A stretch of 64,000 bases of DNA from Paraspadella gotoi (GCA_051294375.1 CM119264.1:21403045-21467044), one strand, 5' to 3'; positions 11,199 through 24,006 are shown, counted from the stretch's first letter. The notes: a model not told the origin generated them from the sequence alone. Translations and numbers: made by a program.

Positions 11199-11395
11199 TT
11201 GCCAAATATTTATGATTGGTGTCAGGTGACTAACTGCAAACGACCTCAAAGTCATCGTCTATCGTGTCGCTCACCCCATTCATTTTTCGGTCGATGCTCC
11301 CGCGATGATTGGGCTTCCTCTAACGTTTTTGCTCGCACCCTCTATCTCTCGCCATTTTCTATGAATCGCCGACTTTGGTTGAAATACTAATAAAT
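11199..11395. other. Coding-like island, strand and frame uncertain
   Basis: Plus frames include LTANDLKVIVYRVAHPIHFS (stop near 11362) and a Cys/Arg-rich alternative to 11390. The minus strand carries a short candidate exon bounded by CGTTAG and a GTGAGC donor. Evidence is compositional only. Confidence 0.2.
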
Positions 11396-11670
11396 ATTAT
11401 TAAATAAATATATCGTAAATAGTACCACGAGCTTACAATTTTTTTATTCTTCGAAATAAAAGAAAGACATACTTCCAATATCCTTTTTCATAAAATCTGA
11501 ATTTTTCACTGGAATTACTCACAAACTAAACATAACTAAATATTTTTCTCCATATCTGATTGCGAAGAATGAAATCTGAAAAAATAATAAATATGCATCT
11601 AGTGAAGCTAATACTGTTAAAAGAAAATAAAAAAACGAGCAAAAAAAAAATCCAGCCTTGATTTCAAGTT

Positions 11671-11973
11671 TCAACCCAAACAGGGCCCCAATTCGCTGAT
11701 CCACATTCTTAAATGGGATATGCCTGTCGACGATTGTTGGGTCTGGGCATTCTTCATTTTTGTCATTTCCAGCGCGTAGCATGAAAAACTCGCCCTGGCT
11801 GAATTAGGAACTACGCCAACGTGGTCTTGATTACAATCGAGCCACTCGACGTTGTGCTGGGTCATTATTTGTTGCCATTTGGATTCTTCGTTGCAATTCG
11901 CATCGGACGAACCGAGCAGACGGTAGAAGGAGGGCTCCCGAAGTAGCGGATTGTATTTGCATTGAGGTTCAGG
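11671..11973 (-). CDS. Exon of a cysteine-containing protein, with an internal frameshift
   Basis: After a TTTTAAG acceptor (11974-11975), the minus frame reads PEPQCKYNPLLREPSFYRLL, then SSDANCNEESKWQQ, VEWLDCNQDHVGVV and SARASFSCYALE. Near 11775 good coding sense moves to the next frame: NDKNEECPDPTIVDRHIPF, then KNVDQRIGALFGLKLEIKAG. Both parts have clear codon structure and no repeats. A single-base indel (assembly error or pseudogenisation) is the simplest explanation. Cysteine spacing suggests an extracellular domain. I recognise no family. The acceptor sits at the edge of a foldback repeat (family C copy 2). Confidence 0.45.
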   Translation of the reverse strand, partial: PEPQCKYNPLLREPSFYRLLGSSDANCNEESKWQQIMTQHNVEWLDCNQDHVGVVPNSARASFSCYALEMTKMKNAQTQQSSTGISHLRMWISELGPCLG

Positions 11974-11984
11974 CTTAAAAGCAA

Positions 11985-12165
11985 CTTTTAAAAAAACTAT
12001 TTTGAATTTTTGACATTATATAAGGGTAATACTATATACAAAATAAGCTGACTGGGCTACTATATTTGTAAAAAAAATAATTATAGATTAGTATTCACTA
12101 ATATGATACTTTTCAAGATATAACTGCTAAATTTTAATTCCATACTTTCACTTCACCCTATTGAA
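11985..12165 (-). mobile_element. Foldback family C, copy 2 (partial, inverted)
   Basis: Reverse complement of 3388-3540: ACTTTCACTTCACCCT at its right end, with GCCCAGTCAGCTTATTTG-type sequence inside. Confidence 0.75.
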
Positions 12166-12198
12166 CAAGCCTTATTCAATTAGTCAGTTTAAAATTTA

Positions 12199-12242
12199 TT
12201 TAAAGTCAACAACGATTTTATCTATTCGTTGTTGACTTTAAA
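12199..12242. repeat. Perfect 17 bp-arm hairpin
   Basis: TTTAAAGTCAACAACGA and its exact complement flank a 10-base loop. It contains AACAACGATTTTAT, also present in the hammerhead repeats at 46.9 and 59.9 kb, so it may be a worn relative. Confidence 0.6.
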
Positions 12243-12639
12243 AACCCTTTCGCTTTTTCACTTACGCAACGAAAAGAAAGAAATAAAAACACAATTTGTT
12301 TAATTGAAAGAATTTACTTCCAAACTCAAAATACCGTAGTGCGACAGTGTCACTAGATGCCTGTTTGCTTTCGTATTATCTTTTATGCATATGTGTCTCT
12401 CGTTCTTACTCTCTCTTACTCTCTCCCGTTCTCTGTATATATATCAAGTTTCATTGCGTTCAATCGATTTTCCCTCTTTACTTTTTTTTTCTTGCTTTAT
12501 GAACTACGTAAATTAAAAAACAATTGTAAACATGTTTTTTTTATTTATAAACACCACAATTTTTGTAAAATAAAATTATTGTTTTTTTTATCTGAATTAT
12601 AAGAATCAAGAAAATTCGCCAGTAAAAAAATTATACATT

Positions 12640-12890
12640 TTAGAAATGGGCTTTTCAGAAGAAGCAACTCGCCGCCTTTGACTCTCACTCCGCGATTCCG
12701 ATGCTCGACTTCCGGAGCCGATCGGACCATCCCTCTCACAGTCTTAAAAGATCTCGAGGTCAGGGCACGCGCGTGCGGTCTGGCCTCCGTATCGATCCCA
12801 GTTGGCGCTTCCTCGCTTAATTTCCGGCGCGACGGAGAGCGAGAGGCCTCTTTTCCCTCTCTCGCGGTCTCGTGATTAAATTCCCTGGCT
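12640..12890. other. CpG-rich island
   Basis: Dense CpG in AT-rich flanks. Overlapping open frames exist on both strands, including a plus ATG at 12700 and minus codons around SAPEVEHRNRGVRV with a GTGAGA donor. It could be an exon or a promoter-proximal island; I cannot choose. Confidence 0.25.
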
Positions 12891-12996
12891 TAACGATTTC
12901 ACTGAAATCGCGAGTTCGCGAGCGCGAAGGGAATTTGTGGTAGTGTGATTAACGATGATGATTAAGAGACGCGCCGCGTGAACGTGAGAGGAGAGT

Positions 12997-12999
<3 letters not shown>

Positions 13000-13092
<93 letters not shown>
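13000..13092. repeat. (GA)n microsatellite
   Basis: Near-perfect GA run of about 90 bp. Confidence 0.97.
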
Positions 13093-13093
<1 letters not shown>

Positions 13094-13289
13094 CAATCGA
13101 AAACCTTTGCGACCCGTGAGCTGGAAACAAGAAGTTTCTTTTGGTCTAATGGTATTTTATCCGAGCTCATCTAGGAATTTATCGATTTGCTTTTCTCTTT
13201 TCTCACTTCTCCATTTTGTTAATTATGACTCCCTTTCTCAAATTCTTCTCTCCGGATCATTCTTACTTTTCTCTTTCTTTTCCCGCCTC

Positions 13290-13570
13290 GATAAAAAAAA
13301 AGGCCGACGTCAAAGACCTTAGCACTTTTGGCGTCGATCGTGCGGCTGCATGAAGTCCAGGAATCGAAGGCGGCATCTGCGGTGGCGGCGCCGACGGCGA
13401 CGGCGCTCCCAGATGCGCCCGGCACCATCGGCCGGCGCCACCTCAACGCCGAGGTCGCGGGGTCAAAACCAGGTGCATCTTTCAGATCGCGAACTCACCG
13501 GAAGTCGGTTGGCGTCGGCGCCGCGATCCTCGACGTCACCTCCTCGCGACCTCAATCGACAATTCTGACT
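13290..13570 (-). CDS. GC-rich coding-like island, minus strand favoured
   Basis: The minus strand shows WFGAEKGFAVGKSQNCRLR and GGDVEDRGADANRLP up to a perfect GTGAGT donor (13498-13493). Further on is a second segment, ASGSAVAVGAATADAAF then WTSCSRTIDAKSAKVFDVG, after a GTTGAG acceptor candidate near 13448. The implied intron is only about 50-57 nt, short but seen in some eukaryotes. The plus strand is also open. No family recognised. Confidence 0.3.
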
Positions 13571-13604
13571 TTTCCCCACCGCAAATCCTTTTTCCGCGCC
13601 GAAC

Positions 13605-13800
13605 CATGCTCTCTTCTTTTCTTTTCTTTTCTTTTCTTTTCTTTCTTTTTATTTTTTTTCTTTACTTTTCTTTTCTTTTTTTTTCTTTTCCTTCTTTTCT
13701 TTTCTTCTTAATTTTTTTTTTTATGCCTTTTTAACTTTTTCTTTTCTTTTCTTTTCTTCATATCCTTTTTTATTATGCCTAATTTAGCTTTTTTATCTTT
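13605..13800. repeat. (TTTTC)n pyrimidine tract
   Basis: Imperfect CTTTT pentanucleotide runs and T-rich sequence; low complexity. Confidence 0.85.
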
Positions 13801-14027
13801 GTCCACTTAATTTTTTACCACACAATTTGCATCCAAATTAAGGGAGCATTCATTTATTCTTTCAAGTTCCTGATAATTTGCGATGTTTTGAGAATCAAAC
13901 TCTTATTTTACCTTTTCAGTCACTGTTTTCTGAACAATCTGCCTTTTTCACTGTTTTATTAGTCATTTAGCCGTTCCATTTCTTTCCTTTTTCTCCCTCT
14001 CCGTTCAATGTTCCTGTCATCTTCTTT

Positions 14028-14087
14028 AATCGCTCTCTCTCTCTTCTCTCCTTCTCTCTCTCTCTCTTCTCTCTCTCTCTCCTCTCT

Positions 14088-14127
<40 letters not shown>

Positions 14128-14155
14128 CTCTCTCTCCTCTCTCTCTCCTCTCATT
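14028..14155. repeat. Interrupted (CT)n tract
   Basis: CT runs broken by single T or C insertions. Confidence 0.9.
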
Positions 14156-14501
14156 CCTCCATTCCGAGTCTGATTCTCCCTCCAAAGTCTCTGCGGGTGT
14201 TTTTAGCATTCCTCGTTTGCAACTCTCGAGGGGAGGATGGGCGTTGTTTATCTGGAAATGGGGACGGGGGGCGGCGCGGGATTGGGGCAAGGGGGAGTGC
14301 AGCAAGGGATGGCGAGGCGGAGCAATGAGAAAGCCAGCGAAAATCAATTAACAAATGAGAAAAATGTCGTTTAATCCGAAGGAAAACACGGAATTACTGG
14401 GTCGATTGGGTTTAATTTACCCTTTTTTTTGCCAGAAGGGTTTTTTTTCTTTTTTTTAGGTTGATGGATCCGCTTTTCAGGGGTCTTTTAATCGCTATTT
14501 T

Positions 14502-14511
14502 AAGAGAGAGA

Positions 14512-14560
<49 letters not shown>

Positions 14561-14574
14561 AAAAGAGAGAGAGA

Positions 14575-14609
<35 letters not shown>

Positions 14610-15716
14610 AGAGAGAGAAGAGAGAGAGGAGAGAGAGAGAAGAGAAGAGACAAGAGAGAGAGAGAGAGAGAGAGAGAGAAGAAAGAGAGAGAGAGAGAGA
14701 GAGGAGAGAGAGAAAGAGAGATAAGATAGAGAGAGAGGTAGAGAGAGAGAGCAGGAGAGAGAGAGAGAGAAGACGAGTTTTCCAAGAAAGGCCGATGCCC
14801 GGAATAAGAGAGAGAGAGACACTAAACCCCGGATGTTCTCGGAAGAAACGAAGAGTCGCGACTTTGATTAGGAAAAAGTTTGTATGCGTCGAATACTCGT
14901 TCAAGGGATGGCAAGAGTGGTTGGGGTCGATGGGTTGTAAAAGGGTGGCAAGAGAATATGTGGATATGTGATGGTTTTAGAAGGGGTGGTAGCCCGGTAA
15001 TATGACATAGAAATAGATTAGAAAGAATAGATTTTACCAGTTTTTATCTATTTTGCTACACATCAAGCATCTAACAGCGTGAGGATCTCGATAATGGATG
15101 AGCTTTTCATATATCCTTTTATCATACTCCACATTCTTTTTTCTGGCCATTAAAATTATTCTTAAGTTTCCTCTTGTTTTTCTTCCCGAAATGCACAACT
15201 CGTTTTTGTGTTCGCTATGACAGTGATCTGTGCAACTTTGCTGCTAACTCTTTTTAAATATTCCTTCTTGACGATTATATCTTTGCTTCTTCCTGCCGCC
15301 TCTATCTCTTATCAACTCTCTATATTATCCACCGTTTAATCTCTCGCTACGGATCTCACCACTAGATCCTTGCATTTCCCTACAGACAAGTTCAAGTTAC
15401 ACCTAGATATCACTATCCCTCACTTTAAACTGCGCTCTTCTTCAAAAATCACTCCTGCTTCGCACTACGGCACAATCTCACCCTCGTCCTCTCTTACTTC
15501 GCTCACCGCTCGTTCATACCATCCAGCTCACACGCTCTCGTCGCCTGACGCAATTCGGCGCCACGACTCACGTTCGATATAACACTCCATAGGCAAAAAA
15601 GTTACTCTTGTAAAGAAGAGAAGAATGCCGGCGAGGGTTATGTTTTAGGGATCGCCGAAAGTCTGCCTTCCGACTCGTTGTGCGCCCCCATTCTCCGCCC
15701 CCAGCGCCCCCTGCGG
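14502..15716 (+). repeat. 1.2 kb direct duplication, copy 1
   Basis: A GA-rich tract is followed by GATGCCCGGAATAAG, AAGAGTCGCGACTTTGATTA, GTGGATATGTGATGGTTTTA, GATCTCGATAATGGATGAGC and, at the very end, CGCCCCCAGCGCCCCCTGCG. The same series, in the same order, is at 16442-17702. The copies differ by many one-base insertions and deletions. Copy 1 ends exactly at an N gap. Confidence 0.9.
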
Positions 15717-15741
15717 NNNNNNNNNNNNNNNNNNNNNNNNN
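15717..15741. other. Assembly gap (25 N)
   Basis: Run of 25 unknown bases. Confidence 1.
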
Positions 15742-16440
15742 GTCCCTTCCGCAGACCGATCTAGGGCGGCATTTTGATTAGCCAAGTTTCTCTCGTCCGA
15801 TTGGTGTATGCTAATCTCCCGGGAATCATGGGGAGTCGCCATTTGCTGGCGCAACTTGCTCTGACTTCCTGGTTCGCGGACACGATGAAAGCGTGCAGAT
15901 GCGCGCGCGCCCGAAGGCTGAATCGGGGGTGAGTGCGGGGAGGCGAGAAGCTGGGCGAGAGGCCACGAAGCCGGGAGGCGAGTACTCGAATTCTATAGGG
16001 AGAGGAATAAACCAGGAAAATTAAGGGGAAAAGGTTAAGATAAAGTACTTCAAAAATTGCGTATAAACGCGCCGAGCGCGTCGTCATGCTGAGACGGAGT
16101 TGCCTCCAAGCCGGCCACGTGAGGGGAAATCTTGTGGCACTGAAAGGTGTGATAGAAGCGGAGAAGGAGACTTCAATCGCGACTCCGTCTTCAAAATCTA
16201 AAACTTACCACAGTAATGAGTAAGAAAGAACGTGCTTATTATCCGCAAGTATAAATCTGACGCTATATAACTAATCGTGAAATCGGGCTCGATTGGGTTT
16301 ACACGCTGTTAGCCGTCGCTATTTTTTTTTCGTCCGTAGCCGAAGGAGAAGAGGGTGGTATAGTTCTATTCTTTTTGTTTAGGTTTTGTATTTGGAGACT
16401 CCCCACGGTTCTGAGGGGTCTGTTTAATTTCGCGTATAAT
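15742..16440. other. Unique sequence between the duplicated copies
   Basis: GC-rich from 15742 to about 15980, with a GTGAGT donor-like site near 15930 and an open minus frame (SANQEVRASCASKWRLPMIP). No family recognised and coding is uncertain. The remainder shows nothing I can name. Confidence 0.3.
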
Positions 16441-16441
16441 T

Positions 16442-16686
16442 ATAGAGAGAGAGAGAAGAGTAGAGAGCAGCGATGCAATGCAAGAAGGGAGAGCGGAGAG
16501 AGAAGATAGAAAGACAAAGAGTAGGAAGATTCAGAAATGGAATAGTAGAGGTAGACGAAGAGAGAGAGACGAGACGAGGAGAGAGAGAGAGAGAGAGAGA
16601 GAAGAGAGAGAGAGAAAGGAGAGAGAGAGAGAGAGAAGAGAAGAGAGAGAGAAGAGCAGAGAAGAAGAGAGAAGAGAGAAGAAGAA

Positions 16687-16721
<35 letters not shown>

Positions 16722-17702
16722 AGAGAAGAAAGAGAGAGAGAGAGAAGAGAGGGAGAGAGAGAGAGAAGAGAGAAAGAAGAGAGAGAGCGGAGAGAGAGAG
16801 AAGAGAGAGAGAGAGGAGAGAGAACGACAGAGTTTTCTGCGCAAGTAAAAGGCCGGATGCCCGGAAATAAGGAGAGAGACAACAAACCGGATGTTCCTCG
16901 CGAAAAGCGAAGAGTCGCGACTTGATTAGAAAAAGATTTTATGCGTCGAAAATCTCGTTCAAAAGGGTGGCAAGAGTGGTTGGGGTCGATGGGGTTAAAA
17001 GGGTGGCAGAGAAATGTGGATATGTGATGGTTTGAAAAGGGTGGTAGCCCCGGAAATAGAATAGAATAGATTAGAAAGAATAGATTTTACCAGTTTTATC
17101 TATTTTGCTACAACATCACACGCGTGAGGATCTCGATAATGGATGAGCTTTTCATATCCTTTTATCATACTCACATTTTTTTTCTGCCCATAATTAATTA
17201 TTCTTGTTTCCTCTTGTTTTTCCTTCCCGAATGCAAACTCGTTTGTGTCGCTTACGTGATCTGTGCAACTTTTGCTGCTAATCTTTTTAAATTTCCTCTT
17301 GACGATTATTATCTTTCTTCTTTCTCTCGCCTCTATCTCTATCAATCTCTATATTATACACCTTTATCTCTAGCCTACGGATTCCACCCTAGATCCTTGC
17401 ATTTCCTACCAATTCAAGTACATCTTGATATCATATCCTCACTTTTAACTGGCTCTTCTTCAAAAATCCTTCCTGCTTCGCACACGCACAATCCTCACCC
17501 TCTCCTCTCTTCTCGCTCACCCTCTTCATACCATCACTCACCCTCTCGTCGCCTGGACGCATTCGTCCCACGAACTCACTCGATAAAACTCCATAGGAAA
17601 AAATTACTCTTGTAAAGAAGAGAAGAGCGGGCGAGGGTTATTTTTAGGGTCGCGAGTCGCTTCCGCCTCTGGTCGCCCATCTCCGCCCCCAGCGCCCCCT
17701 GC
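16442..17702 (+). repeat. 1.2 kb direct duplication, copy 2
   Basis: Second copy of 14502-15716. It reads on past the shared CGCCCCCAGCGCCCCCTGCG end into CCCTTGCTCAATCG, the sequence that copy 1 loses in the gap. The GA-rich start spans 16442-16822. Confidence 0.9.
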
Positions 17703-18860
<1,158 letters not shown>

Positions 18861-18954
18861 AGTTTTTTCTGGCAATGCAAAAAAAAAATTCAGTGGGAAA
18901 ATTTTAATAAAGGCGGCGAGGCGGTGAATCTTTGATGCGCGGCGTCGGAGTGGG

Positions 18955-19012
18955 CGTTGTCGTCGTCGTCGTCATCTTCGTCGTCGTCATCTTCGTCGTC
19001 GTCCGTGTCGTC
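18955..19012. repeat. (GTC)n trinucleotide tract
   Basis: Imperfect GTC/ATC array that would encode poly-Val. Confidence 0.85.
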
Positions 19013-19564
19013 AGAAAATTGGAATTTAATTATGCAAAAATTTTGAAAGCCGCATCGGGGCTGACAATGCGCGCAAGGTTAATGAAGTGGAAACCAGGGG
19101 ATGAATCTCTCTCTCTCTCTCTCTATCTCTCCCTTTCTCTCTTTTTCTCTTTCTTTCTTTTTCTTTCTCATAATAAAGCACCTTTTTCCCTTTTGTTAAA
19201 TCTTATCGTCAGTTGATCTGTAGCGTAGCCAAGAGGCTAAAACTAGAAAGCTAGACATTTGTAATGGTTCAGGCCAAGGTTTTTTTTTGTTATTTGTTTT
19301 TTGCAAGTAAATTTCATCGTTTATAGCGTCGGCAGCTGGGTTGATAAAACCGCCTCGAAACTAGGTCAAAGCGCTGAATATAAAAAGTTTTAAATGAGGA
19401 AAATTGAGATCGAAATTATTTATAATTAACAAATACGTGAATAAATAAACAAATATGGATAAATAACAAAAATCGAGTTACGTATACTTTATATCAACTT
19501 CTTAAAGCGAACCAACTGACTGATTAAAAAGGTTTTTATCAAGTGACAGTTGGTAGCGATTAAA

Positions 19565-19763
19565 ATGAAAAGAAATATGAAGAAAAGCAAACGAATAAGA
19601 AAAATATGCGACGGAGAGAAGGTTTTAATGTGTTGCATTTCTGATGAGCGAAAAGCCAGAGGTAAAAACTTCACTTTACTTCAGTTCCCTCTGGCTGGCC
19701 TGTCAACCTTTTCATTCTATGGTCTTCTATTGTTTCTTGGCAACATTTTTGTTGTAACAATGT
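19565..19763 (+). CDS. Candidate first exon of a small membrane protein
   Basis: An ATG at 19565 starts MKRNMKKSKRIRKICDG, followed by VLMCCISDERKARGK and a hydrophobic stretch (LLQFPLAGLSTFSFYGLLLF, then LGNIFVVT). The exon ends at a perfect GTAAGTAT donor with two bases left over; without splicing it would stop one codon later. A basic N-terminus and one long hydrophobic helix suggest a signal anchor. No following exon found and no family recognised. Confidence 0.4.
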
Positions 19764-21222
19764 AAGTATTCTAACGGACAGGACATCCTGGGCCCTCGTT
19801 ACTGACACCTAAAGTGGTAGCTTTACCTCCTTCTAATGAAATAAATACGATAAATAAATAACTTTCTGAATGGAATGCAAATAAAAACACGTGAAATCTG
19901 CAAAACCAACAAAATTACCTTGAATCGCCGTGAGGCCACTTTCCTCCCTTTTTTTCCTCCACCAGTTCGGTTTTTTGAATAATAAATCCCAAATTTTTTT
20001 GACAGCCTCTAATAAATAATCGAATTTAAAAATGAGAATGAGAATAATAAACGAAGAAAAACCGAAGAAACAAATCGATAACACAAGAAGATTTTCTGCC
20101 TCTTTGTAGACATATTTGTAAACATAATTAAGACTCTTATTAGTCTAGGTCGAGTTGTTTAATTCTTGAATGCATGGAAGCAATTGAAAAATGATAAAGA
20201 CGATTAATCTCATTGTAACTTGTTTGATTCCAACTCCGAACCGAAAGGGGTGCTTCTTTTATCGCTTTAGGGACCGTTTTTAATACGTACACTCTCTCTC
20301 TCTCTCTCTCTTATCCTTTTCTTATTGAACTTCTATCCTCGTATTAATTGCCCTCAAGGCCTTCCACCCTTTCATTGATTACATGAAACATGTGGGTTTA
20401 AACAAACCCTTTCGTGCTTTACCTGGTTTAAACCCACTGTCATGGGTGGGTTCCGGCGTCGCGTCCGCTCTCTGCCTTCGCTCGGGGTCGCTCGCCCTTT
20501 CGCGCATCGCCGGGTTGTTCAGTGGGATGGAGGTTCGCTCCGTCTCCATCATCCTCTCTCATCCACACCTCGTCCCCGCTCCCCCCTCCTCTCTCTCGCT
20601 CTCTCACGATTCTCTCTCCGAGGCTCCACCTCTCTCTCTCAATCCCGCTCGCGTCCTCTCCGTCGCGTTCTCGTCGGTCCTTGCTTCTCTCATCTCCTAT
20701 CTCTCTCTCTCTCTCTGCTTCTCGATCTCTCTCCTCTCTTTCTCCCTCGCTACCGGCTCTTTCTCTCTCTCTCTCTCACTCTTTTTCTCTTTCCGCGGGG
20801 CTTAATGATTCTTCTATCATTGAATTTTCCCTTATTTATTACGGTGGCTTTGAATTCCTCCTTCGTTTTGTCTCCTTTAAGAGGAGAGAGAAGCAGTAAA
20901 TTCGACGCTTCAAATCTTCTTTCCGGGAAACTCGGGTGATTTTGCCTTTAATTACAGTTTCACCTTTGGTAATTGTTAAAAGAGGACAGAAAGAGAAAAA
21001 GGAGACGAAAGAAGTGAATATTTCCAATTCGATGTGTGGTTAAGGATATATTTTTGTGGATAACTGTCCTTAATAATAGTTGTTTTGTCGTGAAACAACG
21101 CATAATATCTATTAAAAATGGTGTATATCAATGATCAAAATGAAAAGAAAAAAAAGAATATGTCACTTATTGACGATGAACTTTAAAATTATAGTAGAAA
21201 GAGATAGATAAAGAGAGATAGA
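19764..21222. other. Noncoding DNA with CT-rich tracts
   Basis: AT-rich to 20280. It then has a short (CT)n at 20290 and an interrupted CT-rich stretch at 20550-20800 whose open frames are low-complexity. Nothing else supported. Confidence 0.5.
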
Positions 21223-21479
21223 NNNNNNNNNNNNNNNNNNNNNNNNNNNNNNNNNNNNNNNNNNNNNNNNNNNNNNNNNNNNNNNNNNNNNNNNNNNNNN
21301 NNNNNNNNNNNNNNNNNNNNNNNNNNNNNNNNNNNNNNNNNNNNNNNNNNNNNNNNNNNNNNNNNNNNNNNNNNNNNNNNNNNNNNNNNNNNNNNNNNNN
21401 NNNNNNNNNNNNNNNNNNNNNNNNNNNNNNNNNNNNNNNNNNNNNNNNNNNNNNNNNNNNNNNNNNNNNNNNNNNNNNN
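21223..21479. other. Assembly gap (257 N) inside a GA microsatellite
   Basis: Flanked on both sides by GA/GATA repeats, so the missing sequence is probably more of the same. Confidence 1.
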
Positions 21480-21947
21480 GAGAGAGAGAGAGAGAAACAG
21501 ACAGACAGAGAGAGAGAGAAAGAGAGGCAAACAGTTTATAACAGGGGTCAGCAACGTGCCTTCGGAATCCCGGCCGGCACGAGAGAAGCGCGTCCGTTAA
21601 CGATTGTTTGGACGCGAGCCTGAAAATGTCACCCGGCTTTTCCTCAACACAGATCGTCCATGTTTTTGCCAGGCGATGACATAACTCCGCCTCATAGGAC
21701 ATCGAGCATTTTTTCACGCGGAAAAAAAAGTTATGCGATATTAGTTGAAATTAAATCCATTACAAAATTATGAAATTAAATCACGAATCTTAATATTTTA
21801 TAAAACTATAAGTTATAACATTCCATTTGTATAACATATCTTTCGCCTTTCGTATTTCCTCACTAGAGGGGGGTCCAACCGCAAACGCGTGAGCCAAGAA
21901 CAGAACATAAATACGTCAGAGGAAATGTTGAGCCTTCCTCCTTTTTT

Positions 21948-22136
21948 TTAATAGAATCTCCACTCTCCTCTTATCGGTTTTTTGACACAATGAAAAATAA
22001 CGTGGCGAACAGTCTCGTGCTGATTTTGTCCCTTAAAATTGTTTCTGAGCCAATTAATGATCATTACTTTGGTAAATGTGCGATATACACTACTGGACAT
22101 TACTGTATCTGACCATAAACCCTTGACCATCAACAA
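21948..22136 (-). pseudogene. Possible LINE ORF2 C-terminal fragment
   Basis: The minus frame ends with INWLRNNFKGQNQHETVRHV then IFHCVKKPIRGEW. The 'ETvrHvifHC' pattern is typical of the tail of non-LTR ORF2 proteins, where a His-Cys motif follows 'ET.eH'. Upstream domains are absent and the first two cysteines of the usual motif are not seen, so this is a degraded remnant at best. Confidence 0.4.
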
Positions 22137-23139
22137 AAAAGCTAACTAGATCAAAAAATAGTAAAAAAGATGAAGCAAATAGCTCAAAAACGCTACAAAA
22201 TTTTAAACCATTGCTTTATAAATGCAAAAAAATATTATATTAATTAAAAACAGAAACTTAACGATAACCTAATAGTTAACCCGAGACCAAGATGAATATT
22301 TTTTCCCATCATTTCTCAATTTAGATGAATCATTTATTTGTAATTAGTTCATTAATCTAAATAACAATATGACAAATTATTTCAATTTTTTATGAATAGG
22401 AAGTTTCTCGCTTACTCCCCTTTGTGTCTAATTATTTAATATTTCCAAGGTATTTTCAAAAACCTATATAATTACTATATTTTTCACTTTTTTTTCATTT
22501 CTTTCAACCAAAAACACATCATAAAAACATTTAATTAATAAAAAACAAGTTGAGCAAAACAATGTCGGATCTGCCTACGATAATTTAATTAATTAATTGA
22601 TTAATTTAATTAATATATTAATTAATTATAAATAGATTAATTATTAATAATTAATAGATTAATAATTTATATCAGCTTGTCTACATCGATGTCCTTAAAA
22701 TTGAGTTCAGGAAGTTATTAAATGTTTTGTTTACATTTTATCAAACAAACCAAATATCCTCTATTATGACCAGGCGGCAAGCCCTCCTGTCTAGATATTT
22801 TTTCGGTTTAGCTTTCGGTCTCGCTTTTTTGAATCATGGCTTCTGAAAGTGTGAATCATAGGAGGTGAATTTTCATATATGGCTTCTAAATCATCAAATC
22901 TTTAAAATTCTATGTTTCCATATCAATATTGTATTTGTTAATGTTTATTTACAAACAAAACGTTTTTAATTATATGTCGCTCTCTCTCTCTCTCTTTTTC
23001 TCCGTCACTGCTTATTTCTAAAAACGAGTTCCGGCTCTGCAGCGTCTGCCAGCTTCTTTCTCTCTCTCTCTCTCGCTCTCTCTTTTTTTTTTACAAAAAA
23101 TTTTTAGATTTATAATGTGGTTCACTAATGGTAAAACGA

Positions 23140-23240
23140 TGCCGCGAAACAGGGCGCGAACCGGGTCCTTTGGTAGAGTATTAGCTCAATGCTACGTGCG
23201 GCGCCTAAGTACTGCCTGAGATTCTTTAACCGAGTAAAAG
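23140..23240 (-). other. tRNA-like B-box relic
   Basis: The minus strand has CCCGGTTCGCGCCC, a perfect pol III B box, about 45 nt after a GGCGCCGCACGTAGC stretch. It does not fold as an intact tRNA. Probably a SINE scrap. Confidence 0.3.
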
Positions 23241-23544
23241 GGGCTGTAGAGCTTCTCTCTTCTCTCTCTCTTTTAATTATATTATCGCTCTTTTCTCTTT
23301 CTCTTTTCTCTGCAGGCGGCTGTCTCTCTCCTCTCTCTTTTTCTCCTCTCCTCTGTCCTTCTGTCTTCTGGTTGTGTTGTCCCTATTCGTCGATCTTTTG
23401 CGTGAAATCGTTTGTTTTTGAAAAATTCTGGATTATTTTTTTCCTTCTTAAAAACTTTTTATCTATTCGCCATTTATTTCCGCGCTTTTTTCTCAATACA
23501 AAATCCCTTATTTTCATCCGACGATTTTCGTGGATTATTCTCTT

Positions 23545-23582
<38 letters not shown>

Positions 23583-23654
23583 TTCCTCCCCTCTCTTCTC
23601 TCTCTCTCTCTCTCCTCTTTCTCTCTCTCTCTCTTTCATCATACCGCATTTGTT

Positions 23655-23885
23655 TGTTTTAATTGACTATCATCGCATCAAATGATGACCAATCATCGAA
23701 ATCAATGAATGACAATCATCGCATCACTGAATGATATCATCACAGCAGTGAATGACTATCATCGCATCAAATAATGTGATTATCAACGAATCATAATCAA
23801 TTCCTATTACATCAATAAATTATTTACATCAATCATATTAGTATGTACCTCAATCAATTATAGTACAATCAAACATTCGTTTATC
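23655..23885. repeat. TCATCGCATCAATGA minisatellite, locus 1
   Basis: Roughly 20-24 bp units of the form ATTATCATCGCATCAATGA, diverged. Confidence 0.85.
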
Positions 23886-24006
23886 GCATGATTCATTCGT
23901 TTTTTCCCGGTTTTTTTCATTTAATTTTCTATGATAGTGGGCTCTGGCTCGACTTGAGTTCTATTTAAGATTGTTTTTATTTTATGTCTCCTTTCTCTCT
24001 CTCCTC

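Larger units (their letters stand above)
23025..23990 (+). repeat. Composite repeat F, copy 1 (nested in family A copy 2)
   Basis: Order: ACGAGTTCCGGCTCTGCAG, (CT)n, a GC-rich insert, TTTTTGAAAAATTCTGGATT, AATACAAAATCCC, ATTTTCGTGGATT, (CT)n, GCATTTGTTTGTTTTA, then the TCATCGCATCAATGA minisatellite and GGCTCGAC...TTTAAGATTGTTTTTA. The same order occurs at 60.2-60.76 kb; parts occur at 59.3 and 62.9 kb. Confidence 0.7.

Noticed and set aside
17124-17615. 163-codon plus frame in duplicated copy 2
   Set aside because: The same region in copy 1 is frame-broken by indels, codon use is random, and it belongs to a noncoding repeat.
23655-23885. CRISPR array
   Set aside because: Units are contiguous and diverged with no unique spacers; it is a minisatellite.
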